Part shown: piece by piece, positions 1 through 8,625 of the stretch
Layout: each line of letters opens with the position of its first letter
How positions within the stretch are numbered: the first letter of the stretch is position 1
DNA from: Curtobacterium oceanosedimentum
GTDB taxonomy: Bacteria > Actinomycetota > Actinomycetes > Actinomycetales > Microbacteriaceae
DNA: 57,721 nt
Assembly: GCF_020297365.1 (NCBI RefSeq)
Contig: NZ_JAIXIG010000025.1
Coordinates: 1-57,721, forward strand
Reading direction: 5' to 3'
Program-made: the position numbers and the translations under genes
Notes under the pieces: model-generated
What the model was told of the DNA's origin: nothing
Database searches by the model: none
Seen by the model: only the letters and a program-made list of their open reading frames with translations

Positions 1-40
1 GGAGGCACGGGTCGGCGCCGCCTCGTGCCTCCAGGCCGCC
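1..40. terminator. Hairpin, likely terminator of the gene to the left
   Basis: GGAGGCACG at 1-9 pairs with CGTGCCTCC at 24-32, and the middle (GGCGCC) continues the symmetry with one mismatch. It is probably the 3' end signal of a gene outside the window. It also belongs to the dispersed GGAGGCNCGG family seen elsewhere in the window, and is followed by a reversed CTGGAGGC copy. Confidence 0.55.
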
Positions 41-142
41 GCCGGCCACGTCCCGGGCTGCGCGACCGTCCGCGGATCCCCGAGCGCGTGCGGTGTCGTG
101 CAGACCGGAAGGTGCCCGGACAGACCAGGCCTCGGCATGGTT

Positions 143-172
143 GTGTGGGAGCACAGGTTCGCTGCACCACAC
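143..172. promoter_or_regulatory. Inverted repeat GTGTGG-N18-CCACAC upstream of the first ABC operon
   Basis: GTGTGG at 143-148 and CCACAC at 167-172 are perfect inverses separated by 18 bases, ending 14 bases before the start codon of the binding protein. It could be an operator or a leader hairpin. No other evidence supports it. Confidence 0.3.
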
Positions 173-186
173 GTCAAGGAGGACGG

Positions 187-1506
187 ATGGCTATCGACCG
201 GAGGATGTTCCTGCTCGGGGGAGCGGGGGTGCTGCTGCTCGCCGGCTGCTCCACCCGTCCCGAACGCACGCGCGTCGAGGACTGGCCCACGGAGCCGCCC
301 GAGGGCGAGGCGACGATCAGCTGGTGGGCCGGTCAGGTCGCCTCGAAGGACGGCGGCGACCTGCGCCGGCGGCTCATCGCCGAGTTCCAGAAGGAGCACC
401 CGAACATCCGGGTGCGCATCGTCAGCGCCCCGAGCGACACCGACACGAACCGGACCAGCCTGACGACGCAGATCGCCGCGGGGTCGAGCACGCCGGACGT
501 GTACCTCGGCGACGTCGCGTGGCCCGGGCAGTTCGCCAAGAACAAGCTCGCGACCCCGCTGAACACGCTGGTCGGCCAGGACTTCTTCGACCAGTTCCCG
601 GAGGGCCTCCGCCTGGCGGCGAGCGTCGACGGGACCTACTACATGTTCCCGCTCTACATCGACGAGTCGTTCTTCCTGTACCGGAAGGACCTGTTGGCCA
701 AGCACTCGCTGCAGGTGCCGGGGTCGTGGGAGGAAGTGCGGGACACCGCGGCGAAGCTCGTCGACACCGGTGACGTGAGCTACGGCTTCGCGTTCCAGGG
801 CGACGTGTACGAGGGCCTGACCTGCAACGTCACCGAGTTCGTCGCCGACGCGGGCGGTTCGCTGCTCAACGACGACCTGACGAAGCCCGAGACGACGAGC
901 TCGGAGACCAAGCGCGCGTTCGAGTTCATGCGCTCGCTCGTGACGTCGGGAGCGTCTCCGCGGGCGACCCTGACGTACCAGGAGCAGGACACCAACGACG
1001 CCTTCTCGGGCGGCCGTGCGGCGTTCCTGCGCAACTGGTCGTACGCGTGGGGGATCGCGAACGGGCCCGACAGCCAGGTCGCCGGCAAGGTCGGCCTCGC
1101 CGCCCGGCCGACGTTCGACGGCATGGACGAGCACCACTCGACGATCGGCGGGTGGGGGAACTACATCAACCCGCACACCCAGCAGCCCGCTGCGGCGCTG
1201 ACGTTCGCGAGCTGGATGTCGAGCGCGACCGCGCAGCAGTTCCTGACCCGCGAGGGCGGCGTCCTGCCGGCCCGCTCCGCCAGCCTGGTGAGCGAGGACG
1301 CGAAGCGCCAGCAGCGCCCGACGTACGACACGGCGGCGGGCATCACGCTCGTGCCCCGCCCGACGTCGACGGCGTACTACCCGAAGGTCTCGCAGGGCGT
1401 CTACCAGAACGGCAACAGCATCCTCGGCGGCCAGGCCTCGGTCGACGGCGGCACGCGCTCGATGGCCTCCGCCATCTCGCTCGCCCTCGAGGGGGCGGCG
1501 CTGTGA
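187..1506 (+). CDS. ABC sugar importer, substrate-binding lipoprotein (trehalose/maltose type)
   Basis: Captures a sugar outside the cell and passes it to the two permeases that follow. The 439-residue protein begins with a twin-arginine-like stretch (DRRMFLL, residues 4-10) and a lipobox LLAGC with the lipidated Cys at residue 21. The rest is a family 1 solute-binding fold, with features such as FPLYIDESFFLYRKDLL that recall ThuE/LpqY-type trehalose or maltose binders. I chose the ATG at 187 because AAGGAGGACGG lies just before it and it places the signal at the N terminus; the open frame extends further upstream without coding sense. First gene of a three-gene operon whose next gene overlaps by 4 bp. 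The exact sugar is inferred. Confidence 0.88.
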   Translation: MAIDRRMFLLGGAGVLLLAGCSTRPERTRVEDWPTEPPEGEATISWWAGQVASKDGGDLRRRLIAEFQKEHPNIRVRIVSAPSDTDTNRTSLTTQIAAGSSTPDVYLGDVAWPGQFAKNKLATPLNTLVGQDFFDQFPEGLRLAASVDGTYYMFPLYIDESFFLYRKDLLAKHSLQVPGSWEEVRDTAAKLVDTGDVSYGFAFQGDVYEGLTCNVTEFVADAGGSLLNDDLTKPETTSSETKRAFEFMRSLVTSGASPRATLTYQEQDTNDAFSGGRAAFLRNWSYAWGIANGPDSQVAGKVGLAARPTFDGMDEHHSTIGGWGNYINPHTQQPAAALTFASWMSSATAQQFLTREGGVLPARSASLVSEDAKRQQRPTYDTAAGITLVPRPTSTAYYPKVSQGVYQNGNSILGGQASVDGGTRSMASAISLALEGAAL

Positions 1507-2471
1507 GCGCCGGCACCGCGACACGGCCGACCCGGCCGGGAGGCACGGATCGCCTCGATCCGCCGCCCCGGCTGACCGGGCGGTCGCGTCTCGACCGCAT
1601 CCGCGCCCGCGGCGCCTGGGGCTTCGCGGCCCCGGCGCTCCTGGTCGTCGCGGCGGTGACGATCTTCCCGGTCGTCTACTCGATCGTGCTGAGCTTCGCG
1701 GACGTCGAGGTCGGGTACGAGGGCTTCACGATCCAGTCGTTCGGGCTCGACAACTACGCCGCGCTGCTGCAGAGCGCGGACTGGTACCGGGCGCTCGGCT
1801 TCACGGTGCTCTACACCGTGGTGACGGTCTCGGTCGAACTCGTGCTCGGCATGCTCGTGGCCCTGGTGCTCGAGCGCCTCGGGGCCACCCGCGGGTGGAT
1901 GCTCGCGCTCATGCTCATCCCGTGGTCGCTCGTCACGATCGTGAACGCGCAGCTGTGGAAGTACATCTACGACAGCACCTACGGCGTCGCGACGTGGTTC
2001 TTCGGCCTGTTCGGGGACGCCCCGGTGATCCTCGGCGAACCGGTGCCCGCGATCACCGGCCTGATGGTCGCGGACATCTGGAAGACCACGCCGTTCGTCG
2101 CGATCATCCTGCTGGCCGGGCTCGTGCAGATCTCGGAGGACCACTACGAGGCCGCCGAGCTCGACGGCGCGAGCACCTGGCAGACGTTCTGGCGCGTGGT
2201 GCTCCCGCAGCTCACGCCGACCCTGACGATCGCGGTGCTGTTCCGCATCCTGCAGGCGTTCGGCGTCTTCGACCTGCCGTTCGTGCTGACGAACGGCGGA
2301 CCGGGCACCGCCACCCAGTCGCTCGCGATCATGGGCTACAAGGTGCTCTTCCAGGACATCAACATCGGACCGGGCGCGGCGATCGCGACGTCCACCGCGA
2401 TCATCGTCGCGGCCGGGTGTCTGCTGTTCCTCCGGGCGTTCCGGAACCAGGCCAAGGGAGGGGACGACTGA
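1503..2471 (+). CDS. ABC sugar importer permease, MalF type
   Basis: Inner-membrane subunit that forms half of the sugar channel. The 322-residue protein has a soluble N-terminal stretch of about 40 residues, about six membrane segments and the EAA loop (EAAELDGAS, near residue 216) that docks an ATPase. It starts with GTG inside the stop of the binding-protein gene (GTGA overlap) and ends in an ATG overlap with the next permease, so the three genes are translationally coupled. A GGGAGGCACGG element (1538-1548) lies within its first codons. No ATPase gene follows. Confidence 0.88.
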   Translation: MSAGTATRPTRPGGTDRLDPPPRLTGRSRLDRIRARGAWGFAAPALLVVAAVTIFPVVYSIVLSFADVEVGYEGFTIQSFGLDNYAALLQSADWYRALGFTVLYTVVTVSVELVLGMLVALVLERLGATRGWMLALMLIPWSLVTIVNAQLWKYIYDSTYGVATWFFGLFGDAPVILGEPVPAITGLMVADIWKTTPFVAIILLAGLVQISEDHYEAAELDGASTWQTFWRVVLPQLTPTLTIAVLFRILQAFGVFDLPFVLTNGGPGTATQSLAIMGYKVLFQDINIGPGAAIATSTAIIVAAGCLLFLRAFRNQAKGGDD

Positions 2472-3319
2472 TGCCTCGTCAACGTGTCCGCAGGGGCTGG
2501 CGCAAGTGGGTCAACACCGTGAACGTCAGCGGTGTCGTCATCGCGGTGCTCACGGCCCTGCCGCTGTACTGGCTCGTCTCGACGTCGCTCAAGCCGGCGT
2601 CGGAGATCGGGCAGTCGCCGCCCACCATCTGGCCGAACTCCTTCACCCTCGACAACTTCGTGGTGGCCTTCCGCGACAACGCCCTGGGCCAGTACATGAT
2701 CAACAGCGTCATCGTGTCGGTGTCGACCACGGTGATCGTGCTCGCGCTCGCGTTCCTCGCCGGGTACGCGCTCGCCGGCCGGTTCATCCGCGGCCGCACG
2801 GCGATCATGACGTCGCTGCTCATGCTGTCGGTGTTCCCGGCGATCGCGGTCCTGACGCCGCTGTACCTGCTCGAACGCAACCTCGGGCTGCTCAACTCGT
2901 ACCCCGGCCTGATCGTGCCGTACGTCGCGTTCAACCTGCCGTTCGCCATCTGGATCATGCGGAACTACCTGCAGGGCATCCCGTCGACCATCGAGGAGGC
3001 GTCGGAGATCGACGGCGCCGGTGCGTGGCGGACGGTGCTGTCGGTGATCCTGCCGATGGCGAAGCCCGGACTCTTCACGGTCGGCGTGTTCACCTTCACG
3101 GCGTCGTGGAGCGAGTTCCTGATGGCCCTGACGTTCAACAGCGAGAACTCGTTCCGCACGATCCCGGTCGGGATCGCGCTGTTCGGCACGCAGTTCACGG
3201 TGCCGTTCGCGCAGATCTTCGCCGCGAGCGTGGCGGCCACCGTCCCGATCGTGATCCTGGTGCTGGTGTTCCGGCGGTCGATCGTCTCGGGCCTGACCTC
3301 GGGGGCGGTGAAGGGCTGA
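2471..3319 (+). CDS. ABC sugar importer permease, MalG type
   Basis: Second half of the membrane channel. It has 282 residues, a basic N terminus, about six membrane segments and the EAA loop (EEASEIDGAGAWRT, near residue 175). The protein ends GLTSGAVKG, the usual tail of MalG-family permeases. Start ATG shares one base with the stop of the previous gene (TGATG). The operon ends here without an ATP-binding subunit, as is common when a shared MsmK-like ATPase serves several importers. Confidence 0.88.
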   Translation: MPRQRVRRGWRKWVNTVNVSGVVIAVLTALPLYWLVSTSLKPASEIGQSPPTIWPNSFTLDNFVVAFRDNALGQYMINSVIVSVSTTVIVLALAFLAGYALAGRFIRGRTAIMTSLLMLSVFPAIAVLTPLYLLERNLGLLNSYPGLIVPYVAFNLPFAIWIMRNYLQGIPSTIEEASEIDGAGAWRTVLSVILPMAKPGLFTVGVFTFTASWSEFLMALTFNSENSFRTIPVGIALFGTQFTVPFAQIFAASVAATVPIVILVLVFRRSIVSGLTSGAVKG

Positions 3320-3348
3320 CCCGTCGCGGCACCCGGTGCGGATCGGTG

Positions 3349-3375
3349 GCTAGATAGGTAGGGAACTGACCTAGC
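3349..3375. terminator. Imperfect inverted repeat between convergent genes
   Basis: GCTAG-AT-AGGT at 3349-3359 faces ACCTAGC at 3369-3375 across 9 bases. It is AT-richer than its surroundings and lies between the ends of the permease and MarR genes. It may be a two-way terminator or a binding site; the stem is weak. Confidence 0.3.
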
Positions 3376-3428
3376 TGCGCTTGCTGGACATTCGTCCGGG
3401 TGCCGCCTCGTGCGCCCGTACTCTGCCG

Positions 3429-3875
3429 TCAGGGGCTCGGGGAGCCGAGGTCGACCGCTGCCGCGATGCGGTCGATGATCCGCACCAACCTGCCCCGCTC
3501 TCGTTCCGACAAGGAGGCCAAGAGGTCGTGCAGCTGCTCGTTCGTGCCGGTCATCGCGCGCGCGTAGTCGCGCCGGGCCTCGGCGGTCAGTTCGATGTGA
3601 CGGCTGCGCCCGTCGGCGGGGTTGGGGACCCGGCTGATGTGCCCGCTCTGCTCGAGCCGGTCGACCATGCCGGTGACCGCCGGACCCGTCAGTCCGAGGT
3701 GTCGCGACAGGTCCTTGACGCGGACGGTCCGACCGGCCTCCTCGGCACGCGACACGAACTGCAGCAGCGTCAGGTCGCCGCCGGAGACGCCGAGCTGGTC
3801 CCGCAGGCGGTCACGGAGTTCGGCGACCGCCGCCTCGAGTCGGGTCAGCGCGGCGCGGACATCGAGATCGCTCAC
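3429..3875 (-). CDS. MarR-family transcriptional regulator
   Basis: A 148-residue winged-helix regulator of the MarR family, whose members are dimers that bind palindromes and often respond to small aromatic or toxic compounds. Seen here: VKDLSRHLGLTGPAVTGMVDRLEQSGHISRVPNPADGRSRHIELT, the typical recognition helix and beta wing. Start is taken as GTG at 3875 (VSDLDVRAAL) because GAGAGGGAGCG lies upstream on that strand and longer versions read into low-complexity sequence. It diverges from the AraC gene across a region with paired repeats (3938-3975), so it may control itself and its neighbour. The target pathway is unknown. Confidence 0.85.
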   Translation of the reverse strand: MSDLDVRAALTRLEAAVAELRDRLRDQLGVSGGDLTLLQFVSRAEEAGRTVRVKDLSRHLGLTGPAVTGMVDRLEQSGHISRVPNPADGRSRHIELTAEARRDYARAMTGTNEQLHDLLASLSERERGRLVRIIDRIAAAVDLGSPSP

Positions 3876-3937
3876 GGCAGCGCTCCCTCTCGTCGGGTCG
3901 GGTCGGCGGTGCCACACGCCGTCGTCACCGAAGCAGC

Positions 3938-3975
3938 TTATCCACATAGCGCGAACTGTGGTTCGGACGTTATCC
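3938..3975. promoter_or_regulatory. Candidate operator between divergent MarR and AraC genes
   Basis: Two direct TTATCC boxes (3938-3943 and 3970-3975) lie 32 bp apart and bracket an inverted repeat CCACA-N10-TGTGG (3942-3961). The AT-rich stretch sits where both promoters must be, and fits a site for one of the two flanking regulators. Confidence 0.4.
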
Positions 3976-3996
3976 GGAACGCGCACCCGAGCCGCC

Positions 3997-4980
3997 GTGG
4001 TTGAGCGGCTGCGCGCCGGCGACCCCGTCGTCCCCCTGGGTGCCCCGGTCCGGTTCGAGGTCGCGGGTGCCGACCCGGACTCGGCCTCGCGCGACCTGGC
4101 GGCGGTGCACGGTGCGGAGCGCTGGTCGGTGCGACGCACGGTCGGCGACTTCGCGTATCGCTACACCGCGGTCGGCGACTCCGAGGTGAACATCCGGCGC
4201 TCGCAGCTGCGCGGCGCCCTGCGTGGCTCCGTGCCGGTCGGGGCCGACTACGTCGTGACGTGGCTCACCAGCGGGACGGCCTCGCTCGACTCCGGCCGGG
4301 TGCGGCTGGACCTGCACCGCGAGGTGCCCGTGCTCCTGCCGCCCGAGGAGCCCTTCGAGTTCGTGGCCGCCGACCACGACCAGCGGCTCGTGCACTTCGG
4401 CCGGTCCTACGTGCAGCGCATCGCCGCCGAGCACCTGGAGATCGTCGACCGACCCCTGCGCTTCGACCCGGTGCGGCCGCCCGAGCCGGGCACGGCCGAG
4501 CGGTGGCAGGACGCGCTCGTCGCGCTGTCCCGTGCCCTGCGGACCGACGGCCCCGACTCCGACGCCTGGCACCAGGCGAAGCGGTCGGCCGCCACCGCGT
4601 TCCTCGACACCTTCCCGCCGCGGGTCGACGACCTGCCGGCGGCGCTCTCGATGCCCCGGAACGCCCGACTGCGGGCCGCCGTGGAGTACATCCACGCGCA
4701 CGCCGCCGAGGACGTGACGGTCGCGGAACTGTCCGAGGTCGCCGGGCTGAGCGTGCGCTCGGTGCAGGAGTCGTTCCGCCGGGTGTTCGACGTCTCGCCG
4801 CTGACCTACCTGCGCGGGGTCCGCCTGGACCGCGTACGGGCGGAACTGCTCGAGCTCGACGCGCACGCCGGGGTGGTCGGTGACGTCGCCAGGCGGTGGG
4901 GGTTCGCGCACCTCGGGCGGTTCTCGGCGGCCTACGCGGCGCGCTTCGGCGAGTACCCGAAGCAGACGCTGCGGCGCTGA
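3997..4980 (+). CDS. AraC-family transcriptional regulator
   Basis: About 327 residues. The N-terminal two thirds resemble an AraC-type sensing domain (beta-rich, no close match recognised). The C terminus is a clear AraC/XylS DNA-binding domain with two helix-turn-helix units: VTVAELSEVAGLSVRSVQ and the second near VVGDVARRWGFAHLGRFS. The start is uncertain: GTG at 3997 is used, GTG at 3958 is also in frame, and neither has a good ribosome site. The last codons and stop lie in the first unit of a 26-bp tandem repeat that runs on downstream. What it controls is not clear from the neighbours. Confidence 0.78.
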   Translation: MVERLRAGDPVVPLGAPVRFEVAGADPDSASRDLAAVHGAERWSVRRTVGDFAYRYTAVGDSEVNIRRSQLRGALRGSVPVGADYVVTWLTSGTASLDSGRVRLDLHREVPVLLPPEEPFEFVAADHDQRLVHFGRSYVQRIAAEHLEIVDRPLRFDPVRPPEPGTAERWQDALVALSRALRTDGPDSDAWHQAKRSAATAFLDTFPPRVDDLPAALSMPRNARLRAAVEYIHAHAAEDVTVAELSEVAGLSVRSVQESFRRVFDVSPLTYLRGVRLDRVRAELLELDAHAGVVGDVARRWGFAHLGRFSAAYAARFGEYPKQTLRR

Positions 4981-5095
4981 CGGGGCAGGTGCCGCTGCGG
5001 CGCTGACGGGGCAGGTGCCGCTGCGGCGCTGACGGGGCAGGTGCCGCTGCGGCGCTGACGGGGCAGGCGCCGCTGCGCCACTGACGGCCGGCAGC
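4968..5095. repeat. 26-bp tandem repeat, about 4.9 units, over the AraC gene's 3' end
   Basis: Units begin at 4968, 4994, 5020, 5046 and 5072. Each has GCTGCGGCGCTGA followed by CGGGGCAGGTGCC; the last is degenerate. The first unit supplies the final codons and TGA stop of the AraC gene, so the array copies the end of that gene. Each junction contains GCCGC-T-GCGGC, a short hairpin. It lies between two convergent genes. Confidence 0.9.
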
Positions 5096-5111
5096 TGCCG
5101 CGCCGTTGCCG

Positions 5112-6158
5112 TCAGGCCGCGCTGGCGACGACGGCCGGGGCCGGAGCCGTGCTGGCGCGGACCCGCAGCGTCGTGGAGAGCCGGACGTGCTCGGCAGCGG
5201 ACTCGCCGCGCAGCATGGTGAGCAGCATCTGCACCGCCTGTGAGCCGAGCTCGGCGAGGGGCTGGGACACCGTGGTGAGCGGCGGCGTCGTGGTGGACGC
5301 CTGCGGCACGTCGTCGAACCCGACGACCGACAGGTCCTGCGGTACCCGCAGCCCGACCTCGGCGGCGGCACGGAGCACACCGATGGCCGAGGAGTCGTTC
5401 GCGGCGAACACCGCGGTGGGGCGGTCGGCGAGCGTGAGCAGGTCGCGTGCGACGGCGGCGGACTGGTCCTCCTGGTACCCGCCGTCCCGCAGCAGCCGTT
5501 CGTCGACGGCGATGCCGGCGGCGGTCAGCGCGGCGCGGTACCCGGCGGCCCGCAGCTGGGCGGACGCCAGGTCGGCGCGGCCCTGCAGGTGGGCGATGCG
5601 CGTGTGCCCGAGCGCGATGAGGTGCTCGACGGCCTGCACGGCGCCGCCCTCGTTGTCGGCGTCGACGGTGGCGTGTCCCTCCGGCCCGGTGTGCGGGTCG
5701 ATGGCGACGACGGGGATCGACGAGCTGGACAGCGCCGTGGTCGGCGTCACGACGATGGCTCCGTCGATCAGGGTGCCGGACAGGCGGGACAGCGACCGGC
5801 GCTCCCAGCCAGGACGGTCGGCCCCGGTCATGAGCCCGGCGTACGCCAGGAGCTCGTACCCGGTGCCGGTCGCGGAGCGCGAGATCCCGCGGAGCAGCTC
5901 GGTCGAGAACGGTTCGAACTCGGGCACCAGGATCCCGATGACGTCGGTGCGCGAGCTGCGCAGGCTGCGGGCGACCAGGGAGGTCTCGTAGCCGAGGTCG
6001 GCGACGACCTGCTGCACGCGGAGCATCGTCGCCGGGGCCACGCCGTCGCGCTGGTTGATCACCTTGGAGACCGTGGGGATCGAGACCCCGGCCACGCGGG
6101 CCACGTCGCCGATCGTCACCCGGCCGGCACCGGGACGCGCGCCCAGAGCCGAGTCCAT
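5112..6158 (-). CDS. LacI-family repressor, likely of the oligosaccharide-uptake and GH3 operon
   Basis: A 348-residue LacI/GalR repressor. The N-terminal helix-turn-helix is VTIGDVARVAGVSIPTVSKVINQ, followed by the hinge and a periplasmic-binding-like sugar domain. Start ATG at 6158: a TACGGT -10 box (6165-6170 on the + strand, read in reverse) sits exactly 6 bases upstream, so the message probably has no leader. It diverges from the ABC-GH3 operon; a palindrome ATCGATATCGAT lies between, beside the TTGACA of that operon. Control of that operon by a xylo- or gluco-oligosaccharide is inferred from position and family. Confidence 0.9.
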   Translation of the reverse strand: MDSALGARPGAGRVTIGDVARVAGVSIPTVSKVINQRDGVAPATMLRVQQVVADLGYETSLVARSLRSSRTDVIGILVPEFEPFSTELLRGISRSATGTGYELLAYAGLMTGADRPGWERRSLSRLSGTLIDGAIVVTPTTALSSSSIPVVAIDPHTGPEGHATVDADNEGGAVQAVEHLIALGHTRIAHLQGRADLASAQLRAAGYRAALTAAGIAVDERLLRDGGYQEDQSAAVARDLLTLADRPTAVFAANDSSAIGVLRAAAEVGLRVPQDLSVVGFDDVPQASTTTPPLTTVSQPLAELGSQAVQMLLTMLRGESAAEHVRLSTTLRVRASTAPAPAVVASAA

Positions 6159-6164
6159 GTGCAC

Positions 6165-6170
6165 ACCGTA
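6165..6170 (-). promoter_or_regulatory. -10 box of the LacI gene
   Basis: TACGGT on the minus strand, 6 bases before the ATG at 6158; predicted leaderless transcript. Confidence 0.5.
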
Positions 6171-6200
6171 CCGCTGCGGTTGGCGGCCATCGGTAAAGAA

Positions 6201-6223
6201 AACGTTATCGATATCGATTGACA
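6201..6223. promoter_or_regulatory. LacI-type operator and -35 box of the ABC-GH3 operon
   Basis: AACGTT (6201-6206) is followed at once by the perfect palindrome ATCGATATCGAT (6207-6218) and a consensus TTGACA -35 box (6218-6223). A repressor bound there would block the promoter of the operon starting at 6305. The site also lies upstream of the divergent LacI gene. Confidence 0.6.
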
Positions 6224-6304
6224 GACCTCCCGAGCGGGTGGCACGCTCTCCGCAGCGGCAGTGGATGTCGCTGTATGTCAACGACGACACCGAGGAGTTC
6301 CACG

Positions 6305-7600
6305 ATGACGAGGAAGATCCGTGCCGCGGCAGCCATCGCGCTGATCGGGGCGACAGCACTGGTGGCCAGCGGCTGCTCGGCGGGCAGCGATGCCTCCGAG
6401 GACGGCGGCAAGGTCACGATGACCTTCTGGCACAACTCGACCACCGGACCCGGCAAGGCGTACTGGGACTCGACGGTCAAGGCGTTCGAGGCGAAGTACA
6501 AGAACGTCACCATCAAGACCCAGGCGATCCAGAACGAGGACCTGGACGGCAAGCTCCAGACCGCCCTCAACTCGGGCGACGCCCCCGACGTGTTCCTGCA
6601 GCGCGGCGGCGGCAAGATGGACGCGATGATCGCTGCCGGGCAGCTCATGGACATCTCCGACTCCATCAGCGCCGACGCGAAGAAGTCGATCAGCGCCGGC
6701 ACCTTCGCCGGGTACGAGAAGGACGGCAAGACCTACGCGATGCCGGGCGCCGTGCTCCCCGAGGGCATCTGGTACTCGAAGGACCTGTTCAAGGAAGCCG
6801 GCATCGAGGGCACGCCCGAGACGATGGACGAGTTCAACGACGCCGTCGACAAGCTCAAGGCCAAGGACATCGACCCGGTCGCCGTCGGCGCGAAGGACGC
6901 CTGGCCGGCCGCGCACTGGTACTACAACTTCGCGCTCCGCGAGTGCAGCCAGAAGACGCTCGAGGACACCGCGAAGTCGCTCAAGTTCGACGACGACTGC
7001 TGGACCAAGGCGGGCGAACAGCTCGAGGACTTCAACGCCACCGAGCCGTTCAACAACGGCTTCCTCACCACGGCCGCCCAGCAGGGTGCCGGCAGCTCGG
7101 CCGGTCTCCTGGCCAACCACAAGGCGGCCATGGAACTCATGGGCGCGTGGGACCCGGGCGTGATCGCGTCGCTGACCCCGGACGCCAAGCCGCTGCCCGA
7201 CCTCGGCTGGTTCCCGTTCCCGACCATCGACGGCGGCAAGGGTGACCCGAAGTCGATGATGGGCGGCGTCGACGGCAACTCCTGCTCCGCGCAGGCCCCG
7301 AAGAAGGCGTGCACCGACTTCCTGAACTTCATCGTGCAGAAGGACAACCAGGAGAAGTACTACACGGCCTTCAACGCCATCCCGGTGAACCAGGAGGCCC
7401 AGTCGGTCGTCGACGCGGACTACCTCAAGACGGCCCTGGCTGCCTACCAGGAGGCACCGTTCGTCTCGCAGTACCTCGACACCCTGTACGGCCAGAACGT
7501 CGGCAACGCCCTGAACACCAGCGTCGTCGACCTGCTCGCCGGCAAGGGCAGCGCGAAGGACATCGTCTCGACCACCAACCAGGCCGCGGCCAAGGGCTGA
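6305..7600 (+). CDS. ABC sugar importer, substrate-binding lipoprotein (oligosaccharide type)
   Basis: 431-residue family 1 solute-binding protein with a short signal and lipobox VASGC (Cys24). WHNSTTGPGKAYWDS early in the mature part and repeated aromatic residues fit sugar binders. ATG at 6305 follows GAGGAG. It heads an operon with two permeases and a GH3 hydrolase, under the divergent LacI gene. The hydrolase suggests that the substrate is a beta-linked xylo- or gluco-oligosaccharide cut after import; that is inference. Confidence 0.9.
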   Translation: MTRKIRAAAAIALIGATALVASGCSAGSDASEDGGKVTMTFWHNSTTGPGKAYWDSTVKAFEAKYKNVTIKTQAIQNEDLDGKLQTALNSGDAPDVFLQRGGGKMDAMIAAGQLMDISDSISADAKKSISAGTFAGYEKDGKTYAMPGAVLPEGIWYSKDLFKEAGIEGTPETMDEFNDAVDKLKAKDIDPVAVGAKDAWPAAHWYYNFALRECSQKTLEDTAKSLKFDDDCWTKAGEQLEDFNATEPFNNGFLTTAAQQGAGSSAGLLANHKAAMELMGAWDPGVIASLTPDAKPLPDLGWFPFPTIDGGKGDPKSMMGGVDGNSCSAQAPKKACTDFLNFIVQKDNQEKYYTAFNAIPVNQEAQSVVDADYLKTALAAYQEAPFVSQYLDTLYGQNVGNALNTSVVDLLAGKGSAKDIVSTTNQAAAKG

Positions 7601-7602
7601 GC

Positions 7603-8625
7603 ATGGCCCTCGACACGTCGCTCGGTACGACTCCGGCCTCCGGGTCGGACACGGCCGCTGGGACGTCCCCGGCGGGGAGCGGTTCGCCGCTCCCCGCCGG
7701 TCGGCGGACCACGCGCCGCATCGCGGACTGGCGCCAGCGCGTCGAGATCGCGGTCCTCGCCGGACCCGCGGTCATCGTCTTCGTGACGTTCGTGATCCTG
7801 CCCGTGGGCCTCGCCGCCTACTACGGGTTCTTCAAGTGGCAGGGCTACGGCCCGCCCACCGACTTCGTCGGGCTGCAGAACTACCTGATCATCTTCCAGG
7901 ACAAGGCGTTCCACCAGGTCCTGATGCACAACGGCTTCATCGTCGTGCTGTCCCTCGTGCTGCAGGGGCCGATCGCGATCGTGCTCGCACTGCTGCTCAA
8001 CCAGAAGATGCACGGCCGCGGCCTGGTCCGCGTGCTCGTCTTCGTGCCGTACGTCATCTCCGAGGTGATCGTCGGCACCGGGTGGAGCCTCATGCTCCAG
8101 TCGAACGGCGCCGTGAACGACATGCTGCAGGGCATCGGGCTCGGCGGCATGCGGGCGGACTGGCTGTCCAACCCGGACATCGCGATCTGGACGCTGCTGC
8201 TGATCATCTCGTGGAAGTACATCGGCTTCGCGGTGATCCTGTTCCTGGCCGGCCTGCAGAGCATCCCGGAGGAACTGTTCGAGGCCGCCGCGATCGACGG
8301 TGCCGGCTACTGGCAGATCCAGCGGCGCATCACGCTGCCGCTGCTCGGCCCGACGATCCGCATCTGGGCGTTCCTGTCCATCATCGGCTCGCTCCAGCTG
8401 TTCGACCTCGTCTACATCATCTGGGGCCAGTACATCTCGTCGACCGCCGGGACCTCGACGATGGCGACGTACATGGTCGCCAACGGCCGCACCTCGGGCA
8501 ACTTCGGCTACGGCAGCGCCGTCGCGGTCGTGATGTTCGTGATCTCGCTCGCGGTCGCCCTGATCTACCAGCGCTTCGTGCTCCGCCGCGACACCGCGGG
8601 TGCACTCACCGAGAGGAAGAACTGA
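7603..8625 (+). CDS. ABC sugar importer permease, MalF type
   Basis: 340 residues: a low-complexity Gly/Ser/Thr-rich N terminus of about 45 residues, then about six membrane segments and the EAA loop (FEAAAIDGAGYW, near residue 226). ATG at 7603 lies two bases after the stop of the binding-protein gene, without a strong ribosome site of its own, so it probably depends on coupled translation. The next permease overlaps its stop (TGATG). Confidence 0.9.
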   Translation: MALDTSLGTTPASGSDTAAGTSPAGSGSPLPAGRRTTRRIADWRQRVEIAVLAGPAVIVFVTFVILPVGLAAYYGFFKWQGYGPPTDFVGLQNYLIIFQDKAFHQVLMHNGFIVVLSLVLQGPIAIVLALLLNQKMHGRGLVRVLVFVPYVISEVIVGTGWSLMLQSNGAVNDMLQGIGLGGMRADWLSNPDIAIWTLLLIISWKYIGFAVILFLAGLQSIPEELFEAAAIDGAGYWQIQRRITLPLLGPTIRIWAFLSIIGSLQLFDLVYIIWGQYISSTAGTSTMATYMVANGRTSGNFGYGSAVAVVMFVISLAVALIYQRFVLRRDTAGALTERKN

